A stretch of DNA of 64,000 nt from Paramecium tetraurelia. Taxonomy: Eukaryota; Ciliophora; Oligohymenophorea; Peniculida; Parameciidae. Below the pieces are notes generated by a model, which made no database searches, was not told the DNA's origin, and saw only the letters and a program-made list of their open reading frames with translations. Shown here in pieces: positions 26,888-40,017 of this stretch. The stretch is from positions 500,611 through 564,610 of the forward strand of contig NW_001799033.1 of assembly GCF_000165425.1 (NCBI RefSeq), given 5' to 3'. Within the stretch, counting starts at the first letter, position 1; the number at the start of each line of letters is the position of its first letter. A program made the position numbers and the translations under genes.

Positions 26888-29800
26888 TCATTTTTTTCTA
26901 CTTGGAATATGATTGATGAGACCTTCTGGTTCTTTATCTAATGGAATTCCACGATTAACAACAATGTCTGTCGCTCGAATCTCCATTGAGATTGAACCTT
27001 CTACAGGGCACACAGCATGGCATAATGCACAACCGGTGCATAATTCTTCAATAATAGTTGGGAAAGAATTGAAATTGTCAAACTTAATAGCTTAATAGCC
27101 AGAATCCAAACAAGTCAAATAACATCTTCCACATTTCAAACATGAATCCTCATTTATTTGAGGAACCAAAAAGTCTTATCTTTTCATTTCAGCAATATCT
27201 TTGATGTGGTGTAATCCAGATCCAACAAGATTCTTGAGCTTATTATTAGAACTGAATGCAAAAGAAGGCTTTTATTTTTAACTAGTTGGGAATTGTCCTT
27301 TCCATTATTTTTAATTTAAGTTATATGAAGCATAAAGATGAGCCTAAAAGCTAGTTTTGAGATCATAAAGAACAGTTGCGAAATCTTGATCTTAAACAGC
27401 TGAACAAATCTGAAAAGCAGATGCCCCATATCTAAGGAATGAGAGAGCATGATCTCCTTAGATAATACCACCACTTCCAAAAATAGCAATATCTGGGATA
27501 GCTTTGGCCACTTCCGATGTTTTTCTCAGTGCAATAGGTCTCAACATTGATCCACAACCTCCACCATAAGTGACATTGTTTTCTTCACCAACAGCTGGCC
27601 AAGGGGTGCCTAAAGGATCTGGATCCATTAAAGTTGGGAAGGTGTTAGTCAAAGTAACTGCTTTAGCTCCTCCTTCTTTGGCAGCCTAGGCAATATCTGC
27701 AGAATCTGGATAATTGGGAGTAATTTTAACGATAACTGGAATATCAATTTCAGAAGTAACCCATTGACAAATATCTTTAACTATTGCTGGGTTTTCTCCA
27801 CAAGCTCTACCCATTCCTAATTCAGTCATTCCATGAGGACATGATAAGTTTAATTCAAGCATATCGAATTAACCCTCATTTTTGCATTTTCTGGTTAATT
27901 CTCTCCAATCTTATTCAATGTGTTAACACATAATACTGCCGATAAGCACATGATTGGGGAATTCCTTTTTAATAGCTTTGCTGCCTTCCAACCAATATTT
28001 AGCTGATTTCTCACTGATTAATTCAATGTTAGCATATCCTGGATCCTATTTAAGCGGATCAGTAGTGCTTTTGTATATCCTTGGAGACACATTGGTGATA
28101 GCATCTTTATCCAAAACGAATGTCTTCACAACAGCAAAACCCCATCCTTCTTAGAATGCTCTTTTTATCATTGGATATGATGTGGTTGGTGGTGCTGAAG
28201 CTAAACCAAAAGGATTAAGGAAGTTAACTCCAAGGATATTAATACTAAGATCTATGTTGTCAATTTCTGTGGTGTAAGATGGTAGATGGTCTGGTGTTAA
28301 TTATGAGATTTAGTGTTTTTTCTATAAAAAGTTATGAATGTGCCAAGAAGATGTTTTACCATCATTGACTGCGTCCACCAAATTAGCTACTCCAACAGCA
28401 TCCCCACCTGCGTAGAGCCAATCGTAACCTTTGACTTAATGTTGATCGTTAATCGAAACAAAGCCATTCTTTTGATTTAAAAATTAGTCCAATTCTTTAT
28501 TTTATATTTCCGAACCAAAGGCTGTAATCAAATAATCAAAACTCATTTTTATTTTTTCTCCTGTGAGTTTGTACTTTAAGTCGAAGGCATCGTTATTGAC
28601 TGGGAGATTTTACTCTAATTCAATTTCCTTATATTTTCCATCAACTTCTATTAATTTCATTGGTTATTCATAAGGTATGAAATTGATGCCCTCATTCTTA
28701 GAAGGAATCAGGATCTCATCATTTGCTCTAATGTCCTACCATCCCCTTCTGAATATCACGCTGACTCTTTGTGCTCCACATCTGTATGCCGATCTAGCAC
28801 AATCTAAAGCTGTATCTCCAATTCCTAATACAATAACATGTCCCGAGAGTTTTGGAGTGGCTTCTATGTCCTTATCTTGCTTCACAGCTTAGTTAACCTT
28901 TGGCAAAAAGGTCTTCGAATTTAAAATGTGACTTTATTAATATATATGTCCCAATCCCTTTTTTGGCTCATTAAGCCCACATCCAAGGAATACACATTCG
29001 TATCCCTCCTTCCTTAATGATTCTATTGTGAAGTCCTTCCCTAATTCCTTTCCAAAAACAAATTTTATTCCTAGCTGTTTCACCTGTTCAATTTCCCAAT
29101 TAATGTCATCTACTGGGGAACGATTCATTGGGATTTCTGATACTACTAATCCTCCTGCATGTTAAGACTTCTCGAAAATGGTAACATTCTTATAACCCAA
29201 TCTTCCTAGAAAGGTAGCACAGGATAGTGAGGCAGCGCCGGCACCAATTAAGGCTATGGATGAATCGAACACTATATGATCATTTTTTGGCAATTTGGGA
29301 TCCCGAATCTGTTTAACATTCATTTCCTAGTAGGTTACTAAGGGTATTTACCTTAAACATTGAGACTGCGAACTCTTAGAGCTTATTGATTTTAATGGCA
29401 CCTTTTTCACTAGATGCCACATTACAATTTCTGGCACACAATTCACTAATTGGACATAACTAACCACAACTCAAGCCCAGAGGATTGTCAGTTAGTATAA
29501 CTTTTGCTGCTCCATACCTATTATATATTGTTAAACCGTTTTATACCAATTCTTTTTCTCTATGTTGTAAATGAAGCTTTTAATATCTATGGATGTACTG
29601 CATCCTTTTTAACAGGGAGCATCGGTACATTTTAGGCATCTTTGAGCTTCTCTTATTGCTTCGCCTATTGTAAGACGACTTTCATCTTTTTTCCAGTTTT
29701 TATTTTTCTCACATCCTTGACATTTTCCTGTTCTATCGAAGCATTTTGAATAGTGCTCCCTTTCTTTTGTATTTCTTATTGTAGCGACTGATATTTGCTT

Positions 29801-29911
29801 AGGAGCGGAAGATAAAACATTGCGCTCTAGAAATTCAGAGAAATCCAAAATATTTTTGGTTGAACCAAAAGATTAGTTACGCTTGCTTAGAGAAAGTATA
29901 TGGCGAATCAT
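26888..29911 (-). CDS. DPYD: Dihydropyrimidine dehydrogenase (NADP+)
   Basis: First enzyme of uracil/thymine breakdown, a multi-domain Fe-S flavoprotein of about 1000 aa, matching the usual length. N-terminal Fe-S Cys cluster ([15 protein letters not shown]), FAD domain ([19 protein letters not shown]), NADPH domain ([19 protein letters not shown]), TIM-barrel FMN domain with the catalytic Cys in [19 protein letters not shown], and two C-terminal 4Fe-4S ferredoxin motifs ([16 protein letters not shown] and [12 protein letters not shown]). A 25-nt intron at about 29330-29360 removes an apparent frameshift. The N-terminus ([16 protein letters not shown]) is basic and could be a mitochondrial presequence, which is inference. 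All domains intact. Confidence 0.95.
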
Positions 29912-30468
29912 AAATTTAATTATCTAATCACTCATTCTTCATGATCCCTTATAAGGTACCTTATAATACTATAATTTGATAATAGGGATAATAATACGTA
30001 TTATTTAATAATATAAAATTATTAATAATGAATCAATATTACATAATTGAAAAAATATTATTAAAAGCTCGAAAATCAAAGATCAGGTGAGCAGAACATC
30101 AAACAAACTAAAGAAGTAAAACCTATGAAAAACGGCAATCTAAATTATTGAGGATCGTTTAAAAAAATTTTGTTACGAGTATTAATGCTTGAGGTCATGG
30201 CGAATTAGATCATAGGATTTAAGAACCCTATTATATTTATCATGATTAATTATTGGATAACTTAGTGAAAAAAAAAGAAATTAATGATTGTCTAGCTTAA
30301 TATATTTATGTTTTATATTCTTCAAGAAAATTTAATAAAAGTAATCAAATAATCAATCCAATTGACTTAATTAGTAATTAGAGTGTTCAATTGACCAATA
30401 ATTATATTTTATGAAATTTGAGCATTAAGATTATTTTTAGCATCATAAAATTAATAATAAAAAAAAAT
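29912..30468. other. AT-rich intergenic region
   Basis: About 560 bp upstream of the dihydropyrimidine dehydrogenase gene and downstream of the tRNA. Very A/T-rich with TAATAATA-type words; no gene seen. Just before the tRNA (higher-coordinate side is its 5' end) the 3' side carries an A-run on the + strand, equivalent to a T-run pol III terminator at about 30459-30467. Confidence 0.5.
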
Positions 30469-30549
30469 CGTCAGCTGCAGGATTCGAACCTGCGCGGGTA
30501 AACCCAGTGGATTTCAAGTCCACCGCCTTAACCACTCGGCCAAACTGAC
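30469..30549 (-). tRNA. tRNA-Ser (anticodon TGA)
   Basis: Clear cloverleaf on the minus strand. The acceptor stem GTCAGTT pairs with AGCTGAC over 7 bp, discriminator G, A box around TGGCCGAGTGGTTAAGG, T arm GCAGGTTCGAATCCTGC. The anticodon loop CTTGAAA gives anticodon TGA, reading UCN serine codons. A long variable arm (GGGTTTACCC) is typical of class II tRNA-Ser. No intron. A T-run follows the 3' end as expected of a pol III terminator. Confidence 0.96.
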
Positions 30550-31221
30550 TTCTATGCTGGTATTTAGGTTCAATATATAATATACATCATATGGAGAATG
30601 ATGAATATATTAAATTAATTGATTTGATTTGAATTTAATATAAATGAAAAATCTGGAAGATTAAAAAATAACTCTATTTAAGGGTGGAACTTATTAGGAT
30701 GCCTTATAATTGTTTACTAGACATTATATAGAATTAATTATTATTCTAGAAGTAAAGTTTGTTTATATTTTGTATTGATGGTTCTTGTAATTGTTATAGA
30801 GTATTAAAGATGGCTTGGTAATCATTTTTTTTATATAATCTGAATAATAGAGAAAATCATTTAATAGTAATATTATTTTTATATCAAAATATTATTATGT
30901 ATTATATTAAAATAGTATTTAAAATTTAATTAATAATATATTAAAATAATTTGAGTAAATATATATATAGATATAGCAGTTTATTAAATGGGATGTAATA
31001 AAGTTCTAAAATGAGAGTGATAGATTTTAAGAATTATTTATTAGTAAAATTCATTTAGAGTAGATTAGCTTATTTTAATTATTGCTTAAGAACTTTAAGT
31101 TGGGTGTGCTTTTATACAATTGACAAAATTTAGTCCAGAAACAGATGCAGAAAACGAAAAAGGGAAGAAAAGGATTGATTAAATTTCTAATTTCTTTTTT
31201 TTTTCTTATTTTGATCCTTTC
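30550..31221. other. AT-rich intergenic region with one tiny ORF
   Basis: Mostly without coding signal. A 44-codon + strand ORF at 30644-30778 starts MKNLEDQKITLFKGGTYQDA and looks protein-like in its first half. It may be a 5' exon or a relic; no more can be said. Confidence 0.35.
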
Positions 31222-31912
31222 TCATTTAGATGAAGATGACTTATTTGACTAGCGTTATTTATTGCTGACTGAAGATCTGGACCTTGAATTGCTTTGTGAT
31301 CTTCTGCAGCTGGTACTTTTCTTTCTCTTGTTGTCTCTTTTTGGACTTCTACTTCTTCTGCTGTACCTGCTTCTCTTCTTTGCGTCTCTTCTCCTTCTGG
31401 AATGAGAAGATGAATAAGAAGAGTATGAGCGAGATCTCGAATTAGATCTTCTTGATCTTTGATGTCTCAAAAATAGTGAATGTAATAATACCTTGATCTT
31501 GAATTCGAATACTTTCTTCTTCTATTTGGCGATGTTCGATTGGGACATTCTCTAGCCCTAACATAGTAAAAGAAAGTAATACCAATGACCACCCTATCCA
31601 CACTTGAAGCACTCGTCTTTTTCTTAAGGACCACTGCGTCTACCTTTGTGATTGTCCACAATATCAACTTTAAGCTTTTATCCATTGATTTATTGGCCAT
31701 TCAAAGCTGAAATGGCATTCTGGGCTTCTGATTCTGCGGAGAAAGTCTACATATAGAGGGTGAATTCGTACAACAAATGAGTAGGAGCCTTTATAGGCAA
31801 CATCCTTGATGCTTCCATATTTCTTGAAAATATCTTTGATTCCCTTTTCATCTGGTATTTTGTTACGACTGTATCCAGCAACAAACAATTGATTTGGCAC
31901 TATCTCACCCAT
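31222..31912 (-). CDS. SR splicing factor: RRM + CCHC zinc knuckle + RS domain
   Basis: Starts MGEIVPNQLFVAGYSRN: RNP2 (LFVAGY) opens an RRM that continues KDIFKKYGSIKDV and, after a 25-nt intron, AQNAISALNGQQINGQKLKV. The zinc knuckle CFKCGQGGHWAREC is restored exactly by a second 25-nt intron, and a 26-nt intron precedes the RS domain (RSRSYSSYSSSHSRRRR and on). This is the SRSF7/RSZ-type architecture. It binds exonic RNA and helps recruit U1 and U2AF; likely target of LAMMER kinases such as that at 1-775. Stop TGA 31224-31222. Confidence 0.92.
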
Positions 31913-32037
31913 ACTGTAAGATTTAAATTTTTTAATAATTTATGAACAATTTACTTAAACGATTCGAACCATCCTTAACAGATGTGATCAAGTAACAAAA
32001 GTGAATATGAAATAGGTATCTCCAAGAACATTAAGAC

Positions 32038-35000
32038 ATGATCTTAATTGAACGCAACCCTTATTAGGCAGATAGATTGATGATGATGTTGGATAATGAG
32101 AAGTTGGATGCTTTAGACAAGGAGTTTCATGAACATCCGAATGGCATTGAGTTACCAAATTTCATATGGCTAATGAAATGTGCAATCTCCCATGCTCCTG
32201 AGGATAAATATGAATTAGTGAATGGGTTGATAAAGTTGTTCCAGGATATAGATATCAATGGGGATGGCCATATGGAATGGGCTGAGTTCACTTAATATAT
32301 TATCGATGCAGTTATTGGTTCGAAGGATGCTTAACTTTATGATACCAGATTTGAGAAGGAGAGGGAACTGACAGAAATTGAAGTACTTGACAGAGCCTAT
32401 TCAAGAAAATCTAAACGTTATATCCCTATGGCATAAGTAGATGATTCTAATCACAAGAACCCAATAAAGAACGTACATCTAATTATCACAATCTTAGATT
32501 GCCTACTGCGCATAATTAGATAGTGTTATTTGTTTGGAGTCAAACTCTTAACATTTGAGATTCTACACTCCTGAGTGCCAGGATAAGAAGGTTACTCTGG
32601 CACCTGAATCTGAATAAGGCAAAATATTCATCTTACATTTCCACACTGTTGACAACTATATTGCAGCAGTTACAAGTGATAGACAAATGATATTCTGGGA
32701 TGCAACAACCTTTAAAGTTATTAAATAATTCAAGTAAGAAGTTTTATAGACTGGTATCTGGTACTTCCCTTATCATGAATTATGGGTAACAGCTGGATCC
32801 GATTACAATATTAGAGGATGGAGTATACCTTGGAATGAAAAGGATTCTAAAGGATAGGTAATTAAATTCTTGAATGCTCATACAAAACAAATAACTGATA
32901 TTGTTGAACTGATTAGTCCCAAATTATTGGCATCAGCAAGTTAAGATGGTAAAATTAAGTTATGGGATATGCAGGATTAGAAATTTATAACAGAATTGAA
33001 AACACCAGCTCCATCGAAAAGAGGGGTTAAAGGATTAAGTTACAATCAGGATTATGGATCGAATTTAATTAGTTATGGATTCGAAACCTATATCAATGTT
33101 TATTGTCCAGAAGTGTCAATAACAAGAGCATATATTGGAAGATTAGAGGGTCATTCTTCATTGGTGGTGACTTGTAAATTCATCCCCTAATCTCCTAATT
33201 GTGTTAGCATTGATGACCATACAAATATTAGAATATGGGATATTAGATAGATGAGTAGTGTGTAAGTGATACCAAATGATTAGTAATCTCTAGTAACTGA
33301 TTTGTGTATAATAACAAGGACTGATAGATTTGTTTATTCAGGGAAGAGATTAAATTATTTCTATAATGCTGCTTAAATGAGTAGTAATTAGAAATAGAAA
33401 GGACCTAATGAGGAAGTGTATCCAATCAATGTTGAATTCAACATGTATTTCAATTAATTCATTGTTTTAACCAAGTTTGATTTGAGAATATATGATGCAA
33501 TGGGTGGTAAGTTGAAGAAAGTGATGAATGAAGTATTTGATGATAAAATATAATTGGATTTGTCAACTTTCTGTTTTGGAGGAAGACAAAGAAAACTATT
33601 CATTGCCGACAATGCTGGATTGATTAGATAATATAATATGAAGACAGGAGAGTATCTAAAAAAAGTTAATATGCATAATGAAATTGAGAACTCAGAGTTT
33701 GCTAATAAATTGGCTAATATCAAAAAAAGAGATACATTGGATATCAGTTCAATTATTTTCTTATAAGAAGAGAAACTGTTGATATCAGCAAGTCAAGATT
33801 CCACTATTAGAATATATGATGAAACAGATCCAGAAGAATCAATCTTATTAAAGGTCTTTTGTGGTGGACATCAAAATTCTGAAATCCTATCAATGGCATT
33901 CAGTCCTAATTTCACTATGTTAGCAACTGGAAGTGCAAATGGTTTGATTTCTCTATGGGATTTTGAAACAAGTAAATTATGCGGAGTGCTTAATACTCCA
34001 TAACCATTGCCAGAAGTTACTGCTTTAGAATTTGCTGATCCATATCCTGTCTTAGTGAGTTTGCAAGGAATACTTATAAGCATCTGGAATATTAAAACAA
34101 ATAAATGTCTGTTAAGAATCCACACTAATCCCTAACATCCAATGTTATCTGTGGCCATCTTCTCAGACATATCAAGTGGACCTTCAAGATAGGAATTGTT
34201 ACCTGAATTTACAGGACCTTTGGTTGATAAGACTGCTCAGGATAAAAAGTCAAAATTAAATCTATAAGAGGAATAAGAGGGGTTGATGAAGGACATTTAA
34301 CAATATGATACTGAATAACATCAAAATAAAAGGAGGGCCTTACTTTACATGGGGGATTAGAAGGGATATATGCATATTCTATCACTAACAGAGTTTTTAT
34401 CGAGAAAAGGAATTACTGAAATGGAAAAATTAAAGAAGGGTCATTCTTATTAATTAAAGAGGAAGGATTTGATAGATGTATCCAAGAGTGTTGAAACATT
34501 CCTAGTATAAGAGGAGAAACAATAGAATCCTGTTCTTACTTGCAATATTTCTGCCTTACTTATTAGATAATGGGTAGCTCATAGTGCTGCGATTGTTAAA
34601 ATCAATAAGGTTCGAGAGTTAGTATCATTTATCAGTTCATCTATGGATAAACACTTTAAGATATGGTCCATGAAAGGAGATTTGTGGTCTGATATTAGTT
34701 TGGCTAAATATGATGGATCCAATTATTGGAAGTTCCCTTTTGATTGGGTTGGATAAAAACTAAAAGATATTGAATTAGTGTTTGATGCTTTAAAATTGAT
34801 TGAAAAAGAGAACCTATCTCCATATGAAAAGGAAAGAGTGAAGGTCAGATTTCTGGTTAATAAGTATTTTAATGAACCAGCATTGGAGGAAATGTAAAGA
34901 AATTATGCTTAACCTGAATAGGTGATTGTTCAGAGAGAGAAAAAGTAAATATTTATTTATAAAAGTTAGACGCCTCATTTAATCATAATCCTAGCCTATG

Positions 35001-35696
35001 AACATAGCCTTGAAATCGATTGCTGAACCATACAAAGAATTGACACAAAAAATGAAGGATGATCAATTGAAAAAGAAGAAACTAGAATTACCTGAAGTGT
35101 AAGAAGAACCAAAAAGACCTCAATCTTAACATGGGCTAGTGCAGAGATTGATCCTTGCATTCAATGACAACAAAGACATAGCCAAAGAGGATGGAATTGA
35201 TCCCAAAAAGAAACAACCTAATAAAAATAATCATTAGAAACGAATCTAAGAACTGCCTCAAATGAAACCCTCTACTAGTCATTCGACTTTCTTATAAAAG
35301 TATCAAAGAAATTATAGATTCATTTAAACTCAAGTTCAGACGAGACCACATACTGAATCTAAGAAATATAAATTTGTTCATGACATCAAATACTAATTTG
35401 GAGAATCTCAAAGAGCCATGAAGATCAAATATTATCAAAACTCTCTTAAATTTTAATCTATAAGTCCATAAATGTTATGTGATGACAATGAAATTCTATA
35501 GATGAAGTGCAAATTCTACAAAAAATAAAATGAAGATCTCATCGAATCAGAATCATCTGATAAATCTTATGAAGAAGATGATCTTGGACATCCAAAATAA
35601 CATAAACAAATTATTGCTAGTCACAATTTCTTAAACAATGCTCAAAAGAACGATCACAAAGTATTAAATACAAAAAAAAAGATTTTTGTTGTCTGA
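32038..35696 (+). CDS. EF-hand and WD40 repeat protein, WDR49/WDR64-like ciliary type
   Basis: About 1200 aa. Near residue 65 an EF-hand loop, DIDINGDGHMEW, has good calcium ligands. Many WD40 blades follow in two sets, for example LASASQDGKIKLWD, NIRIWDIRQ, LISASQDSTIRIYD, LATGSANGLISLWDF and ISSSMDKHFKIWSM. The C-terminal 250 residues are charged and Pro/Gln-rich. EF-hand plus two beta-propellers is the layout of WDR49/WDR64 proteins, whose ciliate homologue (CFAP337) is in the axonemal central apparatus. Introns of 25 nt at about 32472 and 34949. All other in-frame stops are TAA/TAG. Confidence 0.85.
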
Positions 35697-35721
35697 TCTA
35701 TTATTATTATAAAATTAATAC

Positions 35722-36408
35722 ATGAAAAGTCGCTATTCTTTATCCCATCAACCCAGTTTATCCAATATTAATCAGAATGTCAATTCAATGTTAGGAATAT
35801 CTTCTTAATATGATTTTGAAAAAGGAGTCTTGATTAATGTACCAATACAATTCCCTGAAGTCAAGAAAAACCCTTCTCAAAAACCTCCTAAGCTAATCAA
35901 GCATCAAGATTAAATTGATAAATTTTTTGTCGTTTCATCTAAGCATCCTGCAAAATCAAAGGATAGTTCTCGTCAAAAGAAACCCGTACCTTACTAATTG
36001 ATTAAAGTACAACCACCACCATTAGGATATTATAATTGTAATGCAAGTTACTTAAATTAAAAATCCATCGTTGATATGAGCAAACAATCCTCTTTTAGAA
36101 TGCAATTAAAGAAGATGAAGAGTAATAGTGTCGAATAAGTTGAGCCATTATCTTCAAAAGTAAAATAAGAATTATAAAATTAAAATCAAACTAAAAGGTC
36201 TCCTCCTAAAATAGCAAAATTATCGAACTTAAAATTGCAACAATGGATTCAAAGAGAACTAGAACAATTTAAAGAAACCAAAAAATTTGAATAAACCACT
36301 TATAAAGGATCTATGTCAGATGAAAAAATAAAGAGTGATAATTTTTAAAGATTAGTTGAAATAACTTCTTTAAGATCTAAGAACTCCTATGCTAAGTTTT
36401 TCTTTTGA
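35722..36408 (+). CDS. Hypothetical basic protein
   Basis: 228 aa, single exon, from MKSRYSLSHQPSL to KNSYAKFFF. Ser/Lys/Gln-rich and largely disordered in appearance, with a short helical part (LQQWIQRELEQFKETKKFEQ). Starts 26 bp after the WD40 gene on the same strand, so the promoter must be very compact or overlap the previous 3' end. No family recognised. Confidence 0.65.
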
Positions 36409-36704
36409 TTTTTAATAGATATTCTTAATTTTATATAGATATATTTGTCAAATAATATTTTAGATAGGTCTACTCATTCCAATTTCTTTCTATTTCCTCA
36501 ATAATTAATAATTTGAGAATATATGTAGTTCGTAAAATTAATTGATGTATGAATAATTATTAATCACGTCTATACTTATGAATCTTAATTCAAAAAGAAA
36601 TAAAGGGAAATACTTAGACAAAATCTAATAAATTTAGATTACAAATTAAATATAATTTTCATACTAAGAAAGGTCAATAAATATCAATAATTATTTTATT
36701 TTTC

Positions 36705-38441
36705 TCACTTTTACATTAAAAATAACAACTCGGCGGCAATAGATCCTTTGAAATTTTCTTAATTCACGAATAGGTTATTCATCTAGTTAACTTCTTTGTG
36801 CTTTTGCTCAATTAAGAGATTCACTAGAACATCTACTTATTCTTTCGATATAGAATGAACAAAACTAAATATCTTTGATAATTCATTAGATATTGGTTGT
36901 AAATTTCTATTTCTAAGTTTTATCTTTTCGTCTCTTTATTGGATATTCAGATATATACTATTCTTCTTTTGATCATACTTTTAACAAATTTCAGCAATTT
37001 CATCCTCTGGACTCAATAGTTTGGAATCCAAAGCTTATGAACCAAATATATCTGAATCCTATTATTCTAGAATGTTAGATTGGATATGATGTACTTCAAG
37101 ATCTGAAAAGATATGTGAAGTTTATTAAACTAATAGATCACTAGGTCCTTACTATGTATTTTCACTAGCTAATATGATACTACTAAATTCGTTTTCAGAT
37201 CTCAATTATTTAATCATTATTTATAAAGTTGAGTCAATGTTTTATTATTGGAAAAAGTCAACCTAAAAAAAGATAGAGTCCAAGCTCATCTTTGCTTATT
37301 CTAATTAACTTTAGAAATCTGTGTCAACCTTTTGCTTGGAATGCTTTACAATCAGATTTTTTTGTTAACTTGTTTACATTAATTTGATCTTCTCTCTAAT
37401 TCTTTATTCAAAAAAACTGAAAAACTATGTATTTAGTATATTTTCACAAATCCAAGTTGGTAAGACTGATTTCAAAAAGTTATCATCCTTCTCCCATAAA
37501 TCTAATAATAGAAATAGATTTCCTTGCGATTTTTCATTTAATTAATTCAAAAACTGATTAGTATCTGCAACAATGAAATCAATCAAAAGTTTGAGAGACC
37601 CTGTAAATTTGAAATCGCTAATCCCTATCCATTAGAGATTGGCAGCATCAATGTTCATGTCAATCAAAGCATTAAATACCTGAAATAAACATATCGATTG
37701 TTGGGTAGGATCTCTTCTAGCAATCTAAAATTATTGCCTAATATAATCGAGGTTTAACTATTGAACCAAAGTGCCCCAAAGTTTTCCGCCTATTGCTTCT
37801 ATTTTTAGATTTGGCGAAATGATGGCGTAATTTTCATTAAAATATTAATTGAGTGGTTATAGGTCATAGGCATCTGAAGTAGATAATTTACATAGATGAT
37901 TTTAAAAGTGCTCCCAAATCAAAACATATACTTTGCATTAAACATCTAGGTTTTAATTAAGTTCTTTGATGATTTAGTTGGCGAGATTGCAATAGCAGTT
38001 TAAGCCCTAATATAAGTGGACTAAATTATTTTAATAACAATTATCATATTCTTATTGCAAACCTGAAAAGTTCATCAGCCTGAAAGTCTTAACGAATTCC
38101 TTGTCCATGCTGATGTCCTTACTATTCTTGAGTTTAGAGTTGTTGCTTCTAATTAAAGAACACTGGAACGCTGAACTTAAATAATTAAGTAAGACGTCCT
38201 CATGGAAACTGATTTATGGAGGTAAGGACTATTTTAGAAGATCTATTTTTTTTTTCCTGTAAATATTGAATATATAATGTTACCGATTTTTTTCAAAGTT
38301 GTTGGGAAAGGAAATCTAAATATTCTTAATTTGCGCAAGGAATTGGGCATCAGCATAGAACTCAACATCTTCGACAAGCAATTATAAGCAAGAGAGTAAA
38401 GATTTTTTACAGTTACGATTGAGTGATTATACTCCTCCCAT
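36705..38441 (-). CDS. Hypothetical protein with possible N-myristoylation
   Basis: About 570 aa starting MGGVQSLNRNCKKS (Gly2-Gly3 fits N-myristoylation, not proven). A 27-nt intron lies at about 38247-38273. Mostly helical with aromatic residues in the first half and an acidic, coiled second half. No catalytic motif or known repeat is recognised. The ORF is free of TGA to 36707-36705. Confidence 0.7.
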
Positions 38442-38922
38442 TTAATTAATTAATGAACTTTAGATTAGGATTCTTACTTCATTATTTTACTATATAGAAT
38501 GGAAACCATAAATTATGGAATAAATTGTATAAAATAATTATCTTTTCATTCTTCAGAGAATTTCTGAGCTCATTCTAATTTTAGAGCCAGAATATTTGAG
38601 GAAAGCCAATTATATTATTATTACAAATTTACATTTTATAATTTATTATGAATTATATATAATTCTTGAAACTGTGTCATCGAAAACCACGGAATTTCTT
38701 ACTGTCTGGAATGAAATGAATGAATAGTATAAGTGCTAGTTAAGTAATTGAAGGATTATTGGATAGGAAAATGATCTTTAAATGAGTTGGAAATGATTAT
38801 GAAGTGATATTAGGTAAAATATATGAATTATTAGAAATGATAATTATTAAGCTAGATTTTAATTGAAAATTAACAGTCGTAATTTTGAAATAAATTAAAA
38901 TTCAAATTGCACTTCGGAATTA
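38442..38922. other. Divergent intergenic region
   Basis: About 480 bp between divergent starts. A/T-rich, no recognisable gene; holds two promoters. Confidence 0.4.
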
Positions 38923-40017
38923 ATGGATCCTCAAACAATTTAAGTCATAGGTTTCAACGAATTACCATAAATCGATCCGAATCAATTAACCTAATTGGCA
39001 GCTGAGACTTAATAACTATTTGCTTACGGCACAAAAGCTTGGCTATAGTTATTTTAAGCAATCACGAATCTCAGATGCATCAACAAATATGTACCACAGT
39101 ATGTGAATCAGTTATTTGAAATGTTTGGATAGCAGGTCATGATTGCAATAGATGACTCTAAAGTAAGAATTTATTAAATAAGCAGCCCAAAATTTAAAGG
39201 AATGTTGTGACTTTTGTTAATGAAGTATTCTCATTGGGTAGAAGTGTACAAATATGCCCATAAATATTTTAAGTTTTCGTACCAAAGTTGATTTTAAAGT
39301 CGTAGAACTCTGAACACAAATAAATTAAAGAAGAATGTCTGGTACATTTTTAATCACTATTAGAGGTGGCTGTCAGCAATTACATACTTAATTGTTCATA
39401 ATATGAAGCAGGCTTATTCGCAGTAATTTAGTTGACTGGATAAAAGAAATCCACAGTTCCACTTCAAAAGTTTTGTCTCCAAGTTATGGCTAAATAAATC
39501 TAAACAATTGGTTCATTTTTATAGTCCTTTAGTGTCAATACACTAACATTACTATTGCAAGCTTTAAGCTCATTTTTAAATTCTCAAGGAGGTGAAATAT
39601 AAACATACGCATTTTAAATTTGTATGTATTTACATCAATTGGTTGGCGATCAAAACTTCAAGAACTGGATGTCAGTGTCACTAGATCCCTAATCCACTTA
39701 GGTTATGGTCAATAAAATACAGGAAGTCTTAAAAAAGAAATCAAAAGCAAAATAACATACAACTATGACAGACATGAAATAAAGAATGACTTTTGGAGTT
39801 TATGAAAACCAAGAACAAGTAGAAAATTAAAATCACTTTTAAGAATTTGTTAAAGACAAATAAAAAGCTAACAATTTCTTAGATTTGAATCAAGTTTAAC
39901 CATTACAACCTTCTGTTTATTATAATGAAAACTTAAACTATCAATAATAATAACCATAATAATTAGTGTAAAACTTGAGTTAATAATAATTCATATAATA
40001 TTAATGATTTATAAACA
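38923..40017 (+). CDS. Hypothetical helical-repeat-like protein
   Basis: About 357 aa, start MDPQTIQVIGFNELP, one 20-nt intron at about 39160-39179. Pattern of amphipathic helices (LFEMFGQQVMIAIDDS, LLLQALSSFLNS, ICMYLHQLVGDQNF) suggests an armadillo/HEAT-like alpha-solenoid, but repeats are not clear enough to claim. The C-terminus is Gln/Asn-rich. No family recognised. Confidence 0.65.

Noticed and set aside
29325-29360. Apparent frameshift in dihydropyrimidine dehydrogenase
   Set aside because: A 25-nt GTA...TAG intron explains it and restores the flavin-binding domain.
31961-31985. GATTCGAACC, a tRNA T-loop-like word
   Set aside because: No flanking acceptor, anticodon or D arm pairing could be built around it.
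33454-34125. Minus-strand ORFs opposite the WD40 gene
   Set aside because: Shadows of the conserved + strand WD40 coding frame.
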